A DNA stretch of 64,000 bases from Heyndrickxia acidiproducens DSM 23148 (GTDB lineage Bacteria; Bacillota; Bacilli; Bacillales; Bacillaceae_C), in the NCBI RefSeq assembly GCF_000374345.1, contig NZ_KB893977.1, positions 97,197-161,196 of the forward strand. Reading direction: 5' to 3'. Shown here one piece after another: positions 17,265-26,269 of this stretch. The notes under the pieces were generated by a model, which had not been told where the DNA came from, made no database searches, and worked only from the letters and a program-made list of their open reading frames with translations. Numbering within the stretch: position 1 is the stretch's first letter; each line of letters opens with the position of its first letter. Made by a program: the position numbers and the translations under genes.

Positions 17265-17320
17265 CGAACCTTCGTTCTTATTCTATTCCCATTATAAACG
17301 AATATACGTTCGTTATCCAA
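17265..17320 (-). promoter_or_regulatory. SOS promoter with two LexA boxes
   Basis: CGAATATACGTTCG (17299-17312) matches the Bacillus LexA box CGAACRNRYGTTYG at 13 of 14 positions and lies inside the spacer of a promoter (minus-strand TTGGAT 17315-17320, 18 nt, TATAAT 17291-17296). A weaker box CGAACCTTCGTTCT is at 17265-17278, downstream of the -10. Strong basis for LexA control of yqjW-yqjX. Confidence 0.82.
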
Positions 17321-17355
17321 TTATTTTTTTAGCAAAGGCGCTATTTTTTTCCACT

Positions 17356-17388
17356 AAAAAATCCACGGGCAGGCAGCACCCATGGATT
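17356..17388 (-). terminator. Terminator of yqjQ
   Basis: Minus-strand AATCCATGGG and CCCGTGGATT arms followed by a T run, 12 nt after the yqjQ stop. Confidence 0.75.
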
Positions 17389-17400
17389 CCGGATTCTTAT

Positions 17401-18198
17401 TCATTTTTTAAAAAATGCGTTTCTCCCCAGCCTTTCGACCAGCCCCGGGAAAAGCGTGTGCAGGACACTGCCGGCATTCATCCATTGCGGCGCATTGATT
17501 TCGCGGCGGCTGGTGAACATCACATCCGTAATTTTTTCCGCAAGCTTTTCAGGATTCAGCATCAGTTTCTCGATATTTTTCATGTATGTACCCGACTTAT
17601 CGGCAATGGTAAAAAAATTGGTGGCAATCGGGCCGGGATTTACAGCAGTGACATACACACCAAACCGCGACATTTCCATACGCAGGCTGTTTGTAAATCC
17701 GAGCACGGCAAATTTGCTTGCGGCATAAACACTCGATTTCGGCGTCGCCATTTTTGCAGCCTGCGAAGCAATGTTGATGATATGCCCGGCACGCATTTTC
17801 TGCATATGGGGCACAACTGCTTTTGTGCAGGCAATCAGGCCGAGGACATTGACATCAAACATGCCCCTGACATCCTCCATCCGGATATCCCGGACTTCGT
17901 CAAACACACCGAAACCGGCATTGTTGACAAGCACGTCAATATTTCCGTGTTCACGGTAAATCTCTTCAAATACACCCGGTATCTTCTCGTGCCCGGATAC
18001 GTCGAAAGCCCGGACATCGCAGTGAACCGGCCAGGCGGCTTCGATCCCCGTTTTGATTTTTTCCAGCTTGCTGATGCTGCGGGCAAGCAAAACAAGATTG
18101 GCGCCGTTTTTAGCGCAAGCATAGGCAATTTTTTCCCCGAGCCCGCCTGATGCCCCTGTAATCACAATCGTCTTCTGTTGAATACGCTGGTTGGTCAT
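17401..18198 (-). CDS. yqjQ: Short-chain dehydrogenase YqjQ
   Basis: A 265-residue classical SDR oxidoreductase: cofactor motif TGASGGLGEKIAYACAKNG (TGxxxGxG), NNAGFGVFDE, catalytic Ser in HIINIASQAAK and YAASKFAVLG (YxxxK). The Arg after the second strand (LLARSISKLEK) suggests NADP(H). Substrate unknown. It neighbours proI as in B. subtilis but is transcribed divergently from it. Confidence 0.88.
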   Translation of the reverse strand: MTNQRIQQKTIVITGASGGLGEKIAYACAKNGANLVLLARSISKLEKIKTGIEAAWPVHCDVRAFDVSGHEKIPGVFEEIYREHGNIDVLVNNAGFGVFDEVRDIRMEDVRGMFDVNVLGLIACTKAVVPHMQKMRAGHIINIASQAAKMATPKSSVYAASKFAVLGFTNSLRMEMSRFGVYVTAVNPGPIATNFFTIADKSGTYMKNIEKLMLNPEKLAEKITDVMFTSRREINAPQWMNAGSVLHTLFPGLVERLGRNAFFKK

Positions 18199-18393
18199 AA
18201 AGGTAACTCCTTTTGTATCATTTTTAAAGGAATAGACATATCATGGTATTCTTTCCGGCCGGCATGCCGATCCGGCGGCACGGCCGGATGCATTGTATTT
18301 TTTCCTGCTCTCATACTAAATTGTAGCGGATACGAATTGAACTGTCATTTTTGAAAAACACATTCAACTTCAGAAAATTTCCGCAATGCCGCC

Positions 18394-18422
18394 TTGACAT
18401 TTCTCCTGATTTTCTTCATAAT
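18394..18422 (+). promoter_or_regulatory. Sigma-A promoter of the proI leader
   Basis: TTGACA (18394-18399), 17-nt spacer, CATAAT (18417-18422). A consensus -35 and near-consensus -10, ahead of the T-box leader. Confidence 0.85.
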
Positions 18423-18439
18423 CAAGGGTAATATTTATA

Positions 18440-18683
18440 ATATCGAAATCGGCTGTGACCAGGATCAGTAGGCGAAGCATGGTGCAAGAGAGTGAAGTTC
18501 TTTAGGCTGGAAAACTTCACCATCCGCTGCTTGGCTGAACCTGCCTTGCGAGCCGTTTGGCAAAACCAAACCGGGATGGCCCGTTATGGCAAAATGAGAT
18601 GCAGGAAGCTTGTGTATCCTGCAATAAAGGTGGTACCGCGGAAAAACGCCCTTTCGTCCTTGAATGGATGAGAGGGCGTTTTT
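18440..18683 (+). ncRNA. T-box leader of proI (proline-tRNA responsive)
   Basis: The T-box sequence AGGTGGTACCGCG is at 18628-18640, followed by the intrinsic terminator arms AAAACGCCCT and AGGGCGTTTTT (18642-18683). An AGTA loop and an extended Stem I precede it. GAAC followed by CCT at 18540-18542 fits a proline specifier codon (CCU), which suits pyrroline-5-carboxylate reductase downstream. Uncharged tRNA-Pro would stabilise the antiterminator. The specifier assignment is an inference from position. Confidence 0.93.
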
Positions 18684-18706
18684 ATGTTGGCAAAGGAGGA
18701 AAATAA

Positions 18707-19537
18707 ATGAAGGTTTCTTTTATCGGCGCCGGATCGATGGCCGAGGCAATGATCGGCGGCATACTTGAACATCGTGTTGTGAAACGCGGGGACATGACAG
18801 TGCATAACCGTTCCAACCAAAAACGGCTCACTGCCCTTGAAAAAAAATACGGGGTGAAAAGTGCGCAAACATTGGAGGAACTTTTAAAAAACCCTGATGT
18901 TGTCATTTTGGCGGTGAAACCAAAAGATGTATTAGAAGTACTGGAGTCCATTCAGCCATTGATCACAAAAGATATGCTGTTCATCTCGGTTGCTGCCGGC
19001 ATTACGATTTCATTGATCGAAAACCGGTTAGGCCGAAAGATCCCGATTGTCCGGGCCATGCCGAATACATCGGCCAGAATCGGGCAGTCGGCAACCGGAA
19101 TGGCTTTCAACGAGGCCGTAACAAAAGTGCATCAAAAAAAGGCGCTTGACATTTTTCAGGCGATCGGCCTTACAATCAGTGTGGAAGAAAAACAGCTCGA
19201 TGCGGTCACAGGCTTATCCGGAAGCGGGCCGGCCTATATTTATTATATTGCTGAAGCCCTGCAGCAGTCGGCAGAAGAAATCGGGCTTGAGGGGCATGCT
19301 GCAAAAAATCTGGTGATCCAAACGATCATCGGTGCGGCTGAAATGCTCAAACAATCGAGTGAAACGCCGGAAGCCTTGCGGAAAGCTGTCACAAGCCCGA
19401 ATGGCACAACGGAAGCAGGCATCCGAATATTAGATAAAAGCGGGGTAAAACAAGCTTTTATTGATTGTGTGAAAGAAGCGGCAAAACGGTCGAAGGAATT
19501 GTCCCGGATTCAGGATGAAATTTCAGTCGCTGAGTGA
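18707..19537 (+). CDS. proI: Pyrroline-5-carboxylate reductase
   Basis: Last step of proline synthesis: NAD(P)H reduction of P5C to proline. The 276 residues show the Rossmann start KVSFIGAGSMAEAMIGGI, VILAVKPKDVLEVL, the RAMPNTSARIGQS block and the C-terminal dimer region VTGLSGSGPAYIYYIAEAL...TSPNGTTEAGI. ATG after AAAGGAGG. Named proI rather than proC/proG from its place by yqjQ and rnz and its T-box control. Confidence 0.94.
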   Translation: MKVSFIGAGSMAEAMIGGILEHRVVKRGDMTVHNRSNQKRLTALEKKYGVKSAQTLEELLKNPDVVILAVKPKDVLEVLESIQPLITKDMLFISVAAGITISLIENRLGRKIPIVRAMPNTSARIGQSATGMAFNEAVTKVHQKKALDIFQAIGLTISVEEKQLDAVTGLSGSGPAYIYYIAEALQQSAEEIGLEGHAAKNLVIQTIIGAAEMLKQSSETPEALRKAVTSPNGTTEAGIRILDKSGVKQAFIDCVKEAAKRSKELSRIQDEISVAE

Positions 19538-19581
19538 TTTATAAGAAAGTGGCCACAATAGAAGGTTTTACGGTATTTTAG

Positions 19582-19630
19582 CTGCGAACAGTCCTTTACA
19601 GCCGTGATGAAGGACCTTCGCAGTTTTTTT
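19582..19630 (+). terminator. Terminator of proI
   Basis: CTGCGAA and TTCGCAG outer arms with GTCCTT and AAGGAC inner arms, then T7. Confidence 0.8.
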
Positions 19631-19676
19631 AGAATCTGTCCTGATTATTTTGCAAGTTAATCGAATTCAGAACCAT

Positions 19677-20594
19677 TCACGATACCGGCACTTCCATCAA
19701 ATCATGGGCAATTGCACTGTTCCGGAATACATTTTTTGCTTCCCGTTCAAGCAGCGGCCATTCTTCTTTTCCGTACCGGGAACTGATATGCGTGAGCAGC
19801 AGTAATTTTGCGCCTGCATCCCTGGCCGTTTTGGCTGCCTGCAGCGTGGTCGAATGGAAATAATTATGGGCCATTTTCGCGCTCTCCTGATTGAATGTCG
19901 CCTCATGCACAAGCAGGTCGGCATCGCGCGCAAGCCGGACTGCTGCTGCACACGGCCGTGTATCCCCCAGAATCGTGACCACTTTTCCCTTCTTATCCGG
20001 GCCCAGATAGTCTTTTCCCGACACCACACGCCCGTCTTCCAGTACAACGGTCCCGCCTTTTTTCAGCAGTGCATAAACAGGACCGGGGCGGATGCCCTCA
20101 TTCCTTAATCTGTCCGCATCAAGCGCGCCTGGCTTATCTTTTTCAGTAATCCGGTAGCCCCAACTTTCAATCCCGTGATCTAAAGCGGCGGCTTCGACAA
20201 TAAAACGGCTGTCTTCAAAAACGACCCCCTCTCCAATTTCGAAAATGGACAACGGGTACTGCAAATGGGTGGCGCTCACTTTCAGCGAAACTTCAATAAA
20301 ATCCTTTATCCCTTTTGGCCCGTATACTGCCAGCTCATCAACACCGCCCTGGAACGAACGGCTGCCCAAAAGCCCGGGCATACCGTAAATATGGTCGCCG
20401 TGCAAGTGGGTGATAAAAATTTTCTCGATTTTCCGGGGTTTCAGCGCTGTATGAAGAATCTGGTGCTGGGTCGCCTCGCCGCAGTCAAACAGCCAAACCG
20501 CATTTCTTTCTTCCAATAATTTAAGTGCCACGGATGTTACATTTCTTGCTTTTGCAGGCATCCCTGCACCTGTTCCCAAAAATAAAATATCCAA
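19677..20594 (-). CDS. rnz: Ribonuclease Z
   Basis: Endonuclease that matures the 3' ends of tRNA precursors lacking an encoded CCA. The 305-residue metallo-beta-lactamase fold has [20 protein letters not shown] (HxHxDH zinc motif), [15 protein letters not shown] and [10 protein letters not shown] ligands. Start is TTG 20594 after GGGGGAG, aligning [19 protein letters not shown] with B. subtilis Rnz. Divergent from zwf. Confidence 0.95.
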   Translation of the reverse strand: MDILFLGTGAGMPAKARNVTSVALKLLEERNAVWLFDCGEATQHQILHTALKPRKIEKIFITHLHGDHIYGMPGLLGSRSFQGGVDELAVYGPKGIKDFIEVSLKVSATHLQYPLSIFEIGEGVVFEDSRFIVEAAALDHGIESWGYRITEKDKPGALDADRLRNEGIRPGPVYALLKKGGTVVLEDGRVVSGKDYLGPDKKGKVVTILGDTRPCAAAVRLARDADLLVHEATFNQESAKMAHNYFHSTTLQAAKTARDAGAKLLLLTHISSRYGKEEWPLLEREAKNVFRNSAIAHDLMEVPVS

Positions 20595-20794
20595 TCCAAC
20601 TCCCCCTATGCATGTAATTTCCGGCCGCAGATAAAACTATCTTATCATAATTTAGTGGAAAGGAAACAATTGCATATTATTTGCGTATTCGGTGGTGACA
20701 GTCTAGAATAAAGTGAAACTAAATCTTAATTTTGACCTTTTTGTGGCAAACTTATAGAAGAAAACCATCTTTTCCCTGTTTTTCATGAAATGGG

Positions 20795-20823
20795 TTCAGA
20801 ATGCCACACTATAACCGTATAAT
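20795..20823 (+). promoter_or_regulatory. Promoter of zwf
   Basis: TTCAGA (20795-20800), 17-nt spacer, perfect TATAAT (20818-20823), about 65 nt before the start codon. The rest of 20595-20892 shows only AT-rich sequence and no gene. Confidence 0.55.
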
Positions 20824-20892
20824 ATAGTCAGTCACAGCCGCGATGCCTGACTGATGTATCATGTGATTGATTAATAAAGAGAGGTAGAAAAC

Positions 20893-22392
20893 ATGCAAAC
20901 AACCGAAACACCCAGATCTTTGATTATGCTTTTTGGCGCAACAGGTGATTTAGCGAAACGCAAGCTGTTTCCTTCCTTATATAACTTGTACCGCAAAGGC
21001 AAGTTATCCGGGAACTTTGCCGTGATCGGAACTGCAAGAAGAGGATGGACACATGAGGTATTCCGCGACCATATTAAAGACGCTGTATTGAGTACGAAAA
21101 AGCACGCCGATAATGTGGACGAGTTTGCCGCCCATTTTTATTATCAGCCTCATGATGTCACAAATGCCGAATCATACATACAATTAAAAGAATTGGCAGA
21201 TGAGCTTGACCGCCAATATCAATTAGAAGGCAACCGCATATTCTATTTAGCAATGGCACCGGAATACTTCGGCACGATTTCCGACCATCTAAAAAGCGAA
21301 GGGCTCACAGACACAAAAGGCTTTAAACGGCTTGTGATCGAGAAACCGTTCGGGCACAACCTGGAATCCGCAAAAGCGTTGAATAAGCAGATCCGCAAGT
21401 CTTTTTCAGAAAGCCAGATTTACCGGATCGACCATTATTTAGGCAAAACCATGGTGCAGAATATTGAAGTAATCCGTTTTGCGAACGCCTTATTTGAGCC
21501 GCTTTGGAACAACCGCTATATTTCCAATATCCAAATTACATCAAGTGAAAAACTCGGTGTGGAAGAACGTGCGCGCTATTACGAAACGAGCGGTGCGCTC
21601 CGCGATATGTTCCAGAACCATATGCTGCAGATGGTCGCGCTCCTAGCGATGGAACCGCCGATCAACCTGACCACGAATGAAATCCGCAGTGAAAAGGTAA
21701 GGGTGCTGCGCGCATTGCGGCCCGTTGGTGGAGAAGAAGTGCCGGATTATTTTGTGCGCGGGCAGTACGGGGCAGGGGAAATCAACGGCGCACGCGTTGC
21801 CGGTTACCGTGAAGAAACCAATGTGGATCCGGCTTCCAATACAGAAACCTATGTTGCCGGGAAATTGTTGATCGACAATTTCAGATGGGCGGGCGTTCCG
21901 TTTTATATCCGGACAGGAAAGCGGATGGCCGCGAAAACAACAAAGATTGTCGTGCAGTTTAAAGATATCCCGATGAATTTATATTACAATACCGGGCAGG
22001 ATTTAAGCCCGAATCTGCTTGTCATCCATATCCAGCCGGAAGAAGGCATTACGGTTCACTTGAACGCCAAAAAACCGGGCCAGCATATGGAAACGACTCC
22101 GGTGCAGCTTAGTTTTGCAAGCAGCAGCAAAAGCGGCATCAACACACCGGAAGCCTATGAAAAGCTGATCCACGACTGCCTGATGGGTGATGCCACCAAC
22201 TTTACACACTGGGATGAAGTGGCCCTCTCCTGGAACTTCGTCGATAAAATTTCGAAAGTGTGGGAAAATAAACAGATCGCCTTTCCAAATTACGAGGCCG
22301 GTACAATGGGGCCAAAAGCAGCCGACGAACTGCTCGCAAAAGACGGCTTCTTCTGGTGGCCGGTAGAAGACCTCGAAGTAAAACCATGCTAA
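20893..22392 (+). CDS. zwf: Glucose-6-phosphate 1-dehydrogenase
   Basis: First enzyme of the oxidative pentose phosphate pathway, producing NADPH. The 499 residues contain the nucleotide motif LIMLFGATGDLAKRKLFPSLY and the substrate-binding signature YRIDHYLGKTMVQNI. Length is typical. It starts at ATG after GAGAGGT. It lies next to rnz as in B. subtilis, but gndA, normally next to zwf there, is absent here: a repeat and a yueI-type gene follow instead. Confidence 0.96.
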   Translation: MQTTETPRSLIMLFGATGDLAKRKLFPSLYNLYRKGKLSGNFAVIGTARRGWTHEVFRDHIKDAVLSTKKHADNVDEFAAHFYYQPHDVTNAESYIQLKELADELDRQYQLEGNRIFYLAMAPEYFGTISDHLKSEGLTDTKGFKRLVIEKPFGHNLESAKALNKQIRKSFSESQIYRIDHYLGKTMVQNIEVIRFANALFEPLWNNRYISNIQITSSEKLGVEERARYYETSGALRDMFQNHMLQMVALLAMEPPINLTTNEIRSEKVRVLRALRPVGGEEVPDYFVRGQYGAGEINGARVAGYREETNVDPASNTETYVAGKLLIDNFRWAGVPFYIRTGKRMAAKTTKIVVQFKDIPMNLYYNTGQDLSPNLLVIHIQPEEGITVHLNAKKPGQHMETTPVQLSFASSSKSGINTPEAYEKLIHDCLMGDATNFTHWDEVALSWNFVDKISKVWENKQIAFPNYEAGTMGPKAADELLAKDGFFWWPVEDLEVKPC

Positions 22393-22395
22393 CAA

Positions 22396-22582
22396 GAAAA
22401 GCGGAGGCGACTGTTTATCGGCGTACGGATTTCGCAGTCTTTGACTGAGATATAGGAAACACGATGAGCCTGTAAGGCGAATCGATGTTGACTTATCGCA
22501 GGGAAAAGACGTAGAAATCCGCTAGCCGATAGGAGCTGCAGCTGGATCAAGAAAAGCGGAGGCGGCTGTTTATCGGCGGCAG
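22396..22582 (+). repeat. Structured intergenic repeat, divergent copy
   Basis: GAAAAGCGGAGGCG occurs at 22396-22409 and 22551-22564 (period 155), each followed by CTGTTTATCGGCG. Between them TATCGGC (22416-22422) pairs with GCCGATA (22525-22531), and CGGATTTC with GAAATCCG further in. The end GCCGATAG...GAAAAGCGGAGG matches, in reverse complement, the 125-bp repeats at 57.7 and 59.5 kb, while the core differs. Noncoding. Confidence 0.75.
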
Positions 22583-22631
22583 GTTTATCATGATGACGCC
22601 AAGGTTATACTTAAATATGCCATTGACAAAC

Positions 22632-22678
22632 AAAAAAGGAACACGCCACCAGGGTGATGGACAGCGTGTTCCTTTTTT
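22632..22678 (+). terminator. Terminator upstream of the yueI-type gene
   Basis: GGAACACGC and GCGTGTTCC arms, flanked by an A run and followed by T6. Ends transcripts coming from zwf. Confidence 0.8.
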
Positions 22679-22701
22679 AAACAGATGTGAGGTGAACGTG
22701 G

Positions 22702-23139
22702 ATGAGCAAAGACAAAAATGTGGATGATTACTTAAAGCAGGGCATATATGGAGAAAAAGAAACGCTGCCGGCAGAACGGCGGAAATTTTTAGGAACGCTG
22801 CGGGAACGTATTGTCGTCGCCCTGACAACCGACCAGGTGAAAGAAGCGGAGGTCTATCCGGAAGTCATCGATCTTTTCAGCCGGCACAAAGACGCCAAAC
22901 TGTTATTAAACGGGGCACTGGAATACAGCTACCTATCCAAATATATCAAGGCTGCCCACAAAAACGACCTCCCCTTCTCCATTGTTGAAAAAAAAGGCAT
23001 CACAACAGATATCGGGCTTGTTCTGGCGTACGACCATGCCATTGACCAAAAAGAAATCTATATTACAAAACAAAAACCAGCCCCCCAGAAAACAAAAAAG
23101 AAGGGCTTATCTTCTTTCTTTCAATTTTTGAAAGATTAG
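22702..23139 (+). CDS. YueI family protein (DUF1694)
   Basis: A 145-residue soluble protein with the family core YLKQGIYGEKETLPAERRKFLGTLRERIVVALT and ILVLAYDHAI-like C-terminal block (GLVLAYDHAIDQKEI). Related to YueI, a protein of unknown function with a ribosomal L7Ae-like fold. It converges on and overlaps dinB by 4 nt at the stops. Because B. subtilis yueI lies elsewhere, no gene symbol is given. Confidence 0.82.
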   Translation: MSKDKNVDDYLKQGIYGEKETLPAERRKFLGTLRERIVVALTTDQVKEAEVYPEVIDLFSRHKDAKLLLNGALEYSYLSKYIKAAHKNDLPFSIVEKKGITTDIGLVLAYDHAIDQKEIYITKQKPAPQKTKKKGLSSFFQFLKD

Positions 23140-24353
23140 GGGCGGCGCTTATTGAAAGAGGAACGGGACGCTTTTCTCCCCGTTTGAATAATATCCCTTC
23201 CAAATTTCTCACGGAGCTGCTCGATCGTTTGATACAGCGGCTCTTTTTTTGCGGCATCTTCGTACGAAAACAAGCTCAGCTGTTCACCGGCTGCCTGCCG
23301 TGCCGCCAAATCTGATCCGGTTATCCCAAGCAGGCGGACCGGATTACCATTCCAGTGGCGGATAAACAAGGCTCGCGCGCATTCAAACAGCTGCTGCCCG
23401 GTATAAATGGGCTGCATGCATTTTTTACTCCTTGTAACCGTTTTTCTGTCCCGGTAGCGGATCACAAGACTGATATTGGCCGCCGCATATCCTTTGTAGT
23501 GGAGCCTGGCAGCCGTTTCATCGGCAAGTTTTTTCAGCACGGCATCAATCTGATGTTCATCATCCAGATCCTGCGGCAGTGTCAGTGAGCGCCCGATACT
23601 TTTTACAATATGAACAGCATCAGGGTCCACTGCCCGCGCATCCACCCCGTTGGCACGTTCTTTTAGTACAGGCCCCCGTTTCCCAAGCAGCTGTTTCAGC
23701 AGGAAACGATCCGCATGCGCCAGATCCCCGATTGTATACAGGCCTGCTTTCGCCAGCTTTTCCGCGGTTTTCTTTCCAACCCCATGCATGTCAATCAGTT
23801 GCATCGGCCATAATACAGAAGGCACATCCCGTTTCCGGAGCACGGTAATCCCCATCGGTTTTTTCATATCTGAGGCCATTTTTGCGAGAAATTTTCCAGG
23901 GGCGATGCCGATACTTGAAGGCAGGCCCAGTTCAGCGTATATTTGCTGCTGAATTGATCCGGCAATCTCCAAAGGGCTTCCCAGTTCATGCCGGCTTGTA
24001 ATATCAAGATATCCTTCATCAATCGAGACCGGTTCGACCAGCGGCGTATAGGTGCGCAAAATGGAAAACATTGCGTTTGATGCCCGTTTATAGCGGTCAA
24101 AATGGGGTGGGATGATCAACAGCTCCGGACAGCGCTTTTTCGCCTCCCAAACCGTCATCGTCGTTTTTACCCCGTATTTTCTCGCTTCGTAACTGCATGT
24201 CACAATAATCCCTTTGCGTTCTTTCGGGTTCCCGGCAATGGCAACCGGTTTCCCTTTCAGTTCGGGATTTTCCGCAATTTCAACGGAAGCAAAAAAACTG
24301 TTCATATCCACATGAAGAATCACACGGCCGTTTTTTGGATAATATTCTTTCAT
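23136..24353 (-). CDS. dinB: DNA polymerase IV (PolY1, DinB-type)
   Basis: A 405-residue translesion polymerase. Motifs: ILHVDMNSFFASVEIAENPEL, CSYEARKYGVKTTM, EPVSIDEGYLDIT (catalytic carboxylates), thumb HhH LIDMHGVGKKTAEKLAKAGLYTIG, and a C-terminal QLSLFSYEDAA that resembles a beta-clamp-binding motif (QLxLF). It corresponds to B. subtilis yqjH/polY1. No LexA box was found in the 100 nt upstream, unlike yqjW. Confidence 0.93.
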   Translation of the reverse strand: MKEYYPKNGRVILHVDMNSFFASVEIAENPELKGKPVAIAGNPKERKGIIVTCSYEARKYGVKTTMTVWEAKKRCPELLIIPPHFDRYKRASNAMFSILRTYTPLVEPVSIDEGYLDITSRHELGSPLEIAGSIQQQIYAELGLPSSIGIAPGKFLAKMASDMKKPMGITVLRKRDVPSVLWPMQLIDMHGVGKKTAEKLAKAGLYTIGDLAHADRFLLKQLLGKRGPVLKERANGVDARAVDPDAVHIVKSIGRSLTLPQDLDDEHQIDAVLKKLADETAARLHYKGYAAANISLVIRYRDRKTVTRSKKCMQPIYTGQQLFECARALFIRHWNGNPVRLLGITGSDLAARQAAGEQLSLFSYEDAAKKEPLYQTIEQLREKFGRDIIQTGRKASRSSFNKRRP

Positions 24354-24395
24354 GGCTCCTCACCAACCCCGGTTTTTGTTCATTACGTATGCCTT

Positions 24396-24887
24396 TTACG
24401 ACCCCAGCGCTGTACGCTTCGTTCTCTCGCCATTTATATAGGCAATGATGTCTTTTATCCCTTCCAATGAAGCTATAAGTATATCAGGATCAACAAGCGT
24501 GATCAAACGGCCGTCCAAATTCGCAACACTTGAAAAATACTTTGTGCGTTCATAACCGATTAAACCGACCTGTTTCTTTGCCCCGTCCCGGATTTCTAAA
24601 ATATCATTGGCTTCTTTTACAAGCAGGCCTACAAAAAGCGCCGGGGTTTGCAGCACAATCAGGCGGGCACTGTCTGCCAATTCTAATTGGGTTTGATAAA
24701 AGACGGCTTCTATATCAATGACCGGCACCAGCTCATCCCTGACCTTGACGACGCCTCTTACAAAATCAGGCAATTTTGGAATGGGGTTCATTTTTTCTGC
24801 CTTTTCAATTGAACTGACAGACCGGATGCTGATGCCGTATTCCTCATCCCGCACTTTGAAGATCATATATTTATCCTGTATCTCCAT
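24396..24887 (-). CDS. CheW-like chemotaxis coupling protein
   Basis: A 163-residue single CheW domain: KYMIFKVRDEEYGISIRSVSSIEKAEKMNPIPKLPDFVRGVVKVRDELVPVIDI is the standard coupling-protein fold that links chemoreceptors to CheA. No receiver domain follows, so it is CheW rather than CheV. It stands between dinB and yqjE, with no other chemotaxis gene in the window. Either the main cheW or a paralogue; context cannot decide. Confidence 0.88.
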   Translation of the reverse strand: MEIQDKYMIFKVRDEEYGISIRSVSSIEKAEKMNPIPKLPDFVRGVVKVRDELVPVIDIEAVFYQTQLELADSARLIVLQTPALFVGLLVKEANDILEIRDGAKKQVGLIGYERTKYFSSVANLDGRLITLVDPDILIASLEGIKDIIAYINGERTKRTALGS

Positions 24888-24956
24888 CCATTTACGTTCC
24901 TTTCCCTATTGGAAGGCCAAAAGCAGTTTTAGCCTTCCGTTTTCTGCCTTAAGTCC

Positions 24957-26081
24957 TTATTTTTCGGAAGCGGCAACTTCCACAATTGCAATCGCCATTT
25001 CAGTGAGTTTGATCAATTCTTTGACCGGAATGCGTTCGTTTGTTGTATGGATTTCTTCATATCCTGTCCCAAGGTTTACAGTTGGAATATTGAATCCGGC
25101 AATGACATTGGCATCACTGCCGCCGCCGCTTTGCTCGAGCTTGCTTTCACGTCCGATTTTTGCAGCTGCTTTTTTGGCCACTTCTACAACCTGGTCACCG
25201 TCCTGGAATTTAAAGCCCGGATACATGACTTTCACTTCAACTTCCGCTTTTCCGCCCATTTCCTGTGCGGCTGTTTCGAATGCTTCCTTCATTTTCGCCA
25301 CTTGTGCCTGCATTTTTTCCGGTACAAGCGAACGGGCTTCAGCGAGGATATCGACGCGGTCGCACACAATATTTGTGGCCTGGCCCCCTTCGAAGCGGCC
25401 GATATTTGCCGTTGTTTCTTTGTCAATGCGGCCAAGCGGCATTTTTGAAATGGCTTTGGCGGCAATGGTGATGGCAGAGACGCCTTTTTCCGGCGCGACA
25501 CCGGCATGGGCCGTTTTTCCGAGGATCGTTGCTTTGACTTTTGCCTGTGTCGGCGCAGCAACCACAATCGTCCCGACAGCACCGTCACTGTCAAGCGCAA
25601 AGCCGTACTTTGCTTTTAATAAAGATGAATCCAGTGCTTTTGCGCCAACCAGGCCGGATTCTTCCCCGACTGTAATCACAAACTGGATATCCCCGTGCGG
25701 AATATTGTCTTCTTTCAGGACACGGATCATTTCGAACAGGGCGGATAGGCCGGCTTTGTCATCCGAACCTAAAATCGTGGTGCCATCAGAGACGATCCAT
25801 CCGTCTTTAATCGAAGGCTTTATCCCTTTTCCAGGCACAACGGTATCCATATGTGAAGTAAAGTAAATCGGTGCAGCTTCCGGAACATTCCCTTTTAATG
25901 TGCAGATCAGGTTGCCTGAGCCGTGGCCTGTCTGCCCTTTTGTATCATCCTCGAATACTTCTGCACCCAGGCTTTCAAATTTTTGTTTTAACAGCCTGCC
26001 GATTTTCTCTTCGTGGCCGGTTTCGGAATCCGTTTGGACCAATTCAAAAAACTCTTTTAATAAACGTTCTTCATTAACCAT
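24957..26081 (-). CDS. yqjE: M20-family peptidase YqjE (tripeptidase-like)
   Basis: A 374-residue zinc aminopeptidase related to PepT. Metal and catalytic motifs: YFTSHMDTVVPGKG (His, Asp), TTILGSDDKAGLSA (bridging Asp), TVGEESGLVGAKAL (catalytic Glu) and QSGGGSDANV. ATG 26081 lies 8 nt after GGAGG; the longer in-frame start at 26099 has no ribosome site. Likely cytosolic, releasing amino acids from short peptides; the exact substrate is inferred from the family. Confidence 0.9.
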   Translation of the reverse strand: MVNEERLLKEFFELVQTDSETGHEEKIGRLLKQKFESLGAEVFEDDTKGQTGHGSGNLICTLKGNVPEAAPIYFTSHMDTVVPGKGIKPSIKDGWIVSDGTTILGSDDKAGLSALFEMIRVLKEDNIPHGDIQFVITVGEESGLVGAKALDSSLLKAKYGFALDSDGAVGTIVVAAPTQAKVKATILGKTAHAGVAPEKGVSAITIAAKAISKMPLGRIDKETTANIGRFEGGQATNIVCDRVDILAEARSLVPEKMQAQVAKMKEAFETAAQEMGGKAEVEVKVMYPGFKFQDGDQVVEVAKKAAAKIGRESKLEQSGGGSDANVIAGFNIPTVNLGTGYEEIHTTNERIPVKELIKLTEMAIAIVEVAASEK

Positions 26082-26205
26082 GGAAAAAACCTCCAACATT
26101 ATGTATTGACTTTATCAGTATATCGCTAATTTATGCGTGCGACAATTTTTCTCCCTTGCAGAAAAGTTGTTGGATAAGGGGGGAGAAGCTTCCCCACAAT
26201 TTTGC

Positions 26206-26234
26206 TTGCCGACAGAGCTTGAACAAGCTAGAAT
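26206..26234 (+). promoter_or_regulatory. Promoter of prli42
   Basis: TTGCCG (26206-26211), 17-nt spacer, TAGAAT (26229-26234), 35 nt before the TTG start. Confidence 0.6.
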
Positions 26235-26269
26235 AAGTGTAATGATGAGAAACGAGGGGTGAAAAAGGC

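Noticed and set aside
24718..25866. A 382-codon plus-strand reading frame antisense to yqjE
   Set aside because: It runs opposite a clear M20 peptidase, has no ribosome site, and its low-complexity Ser/Ala/Phe/Pro content is typical of an antisense shadow.
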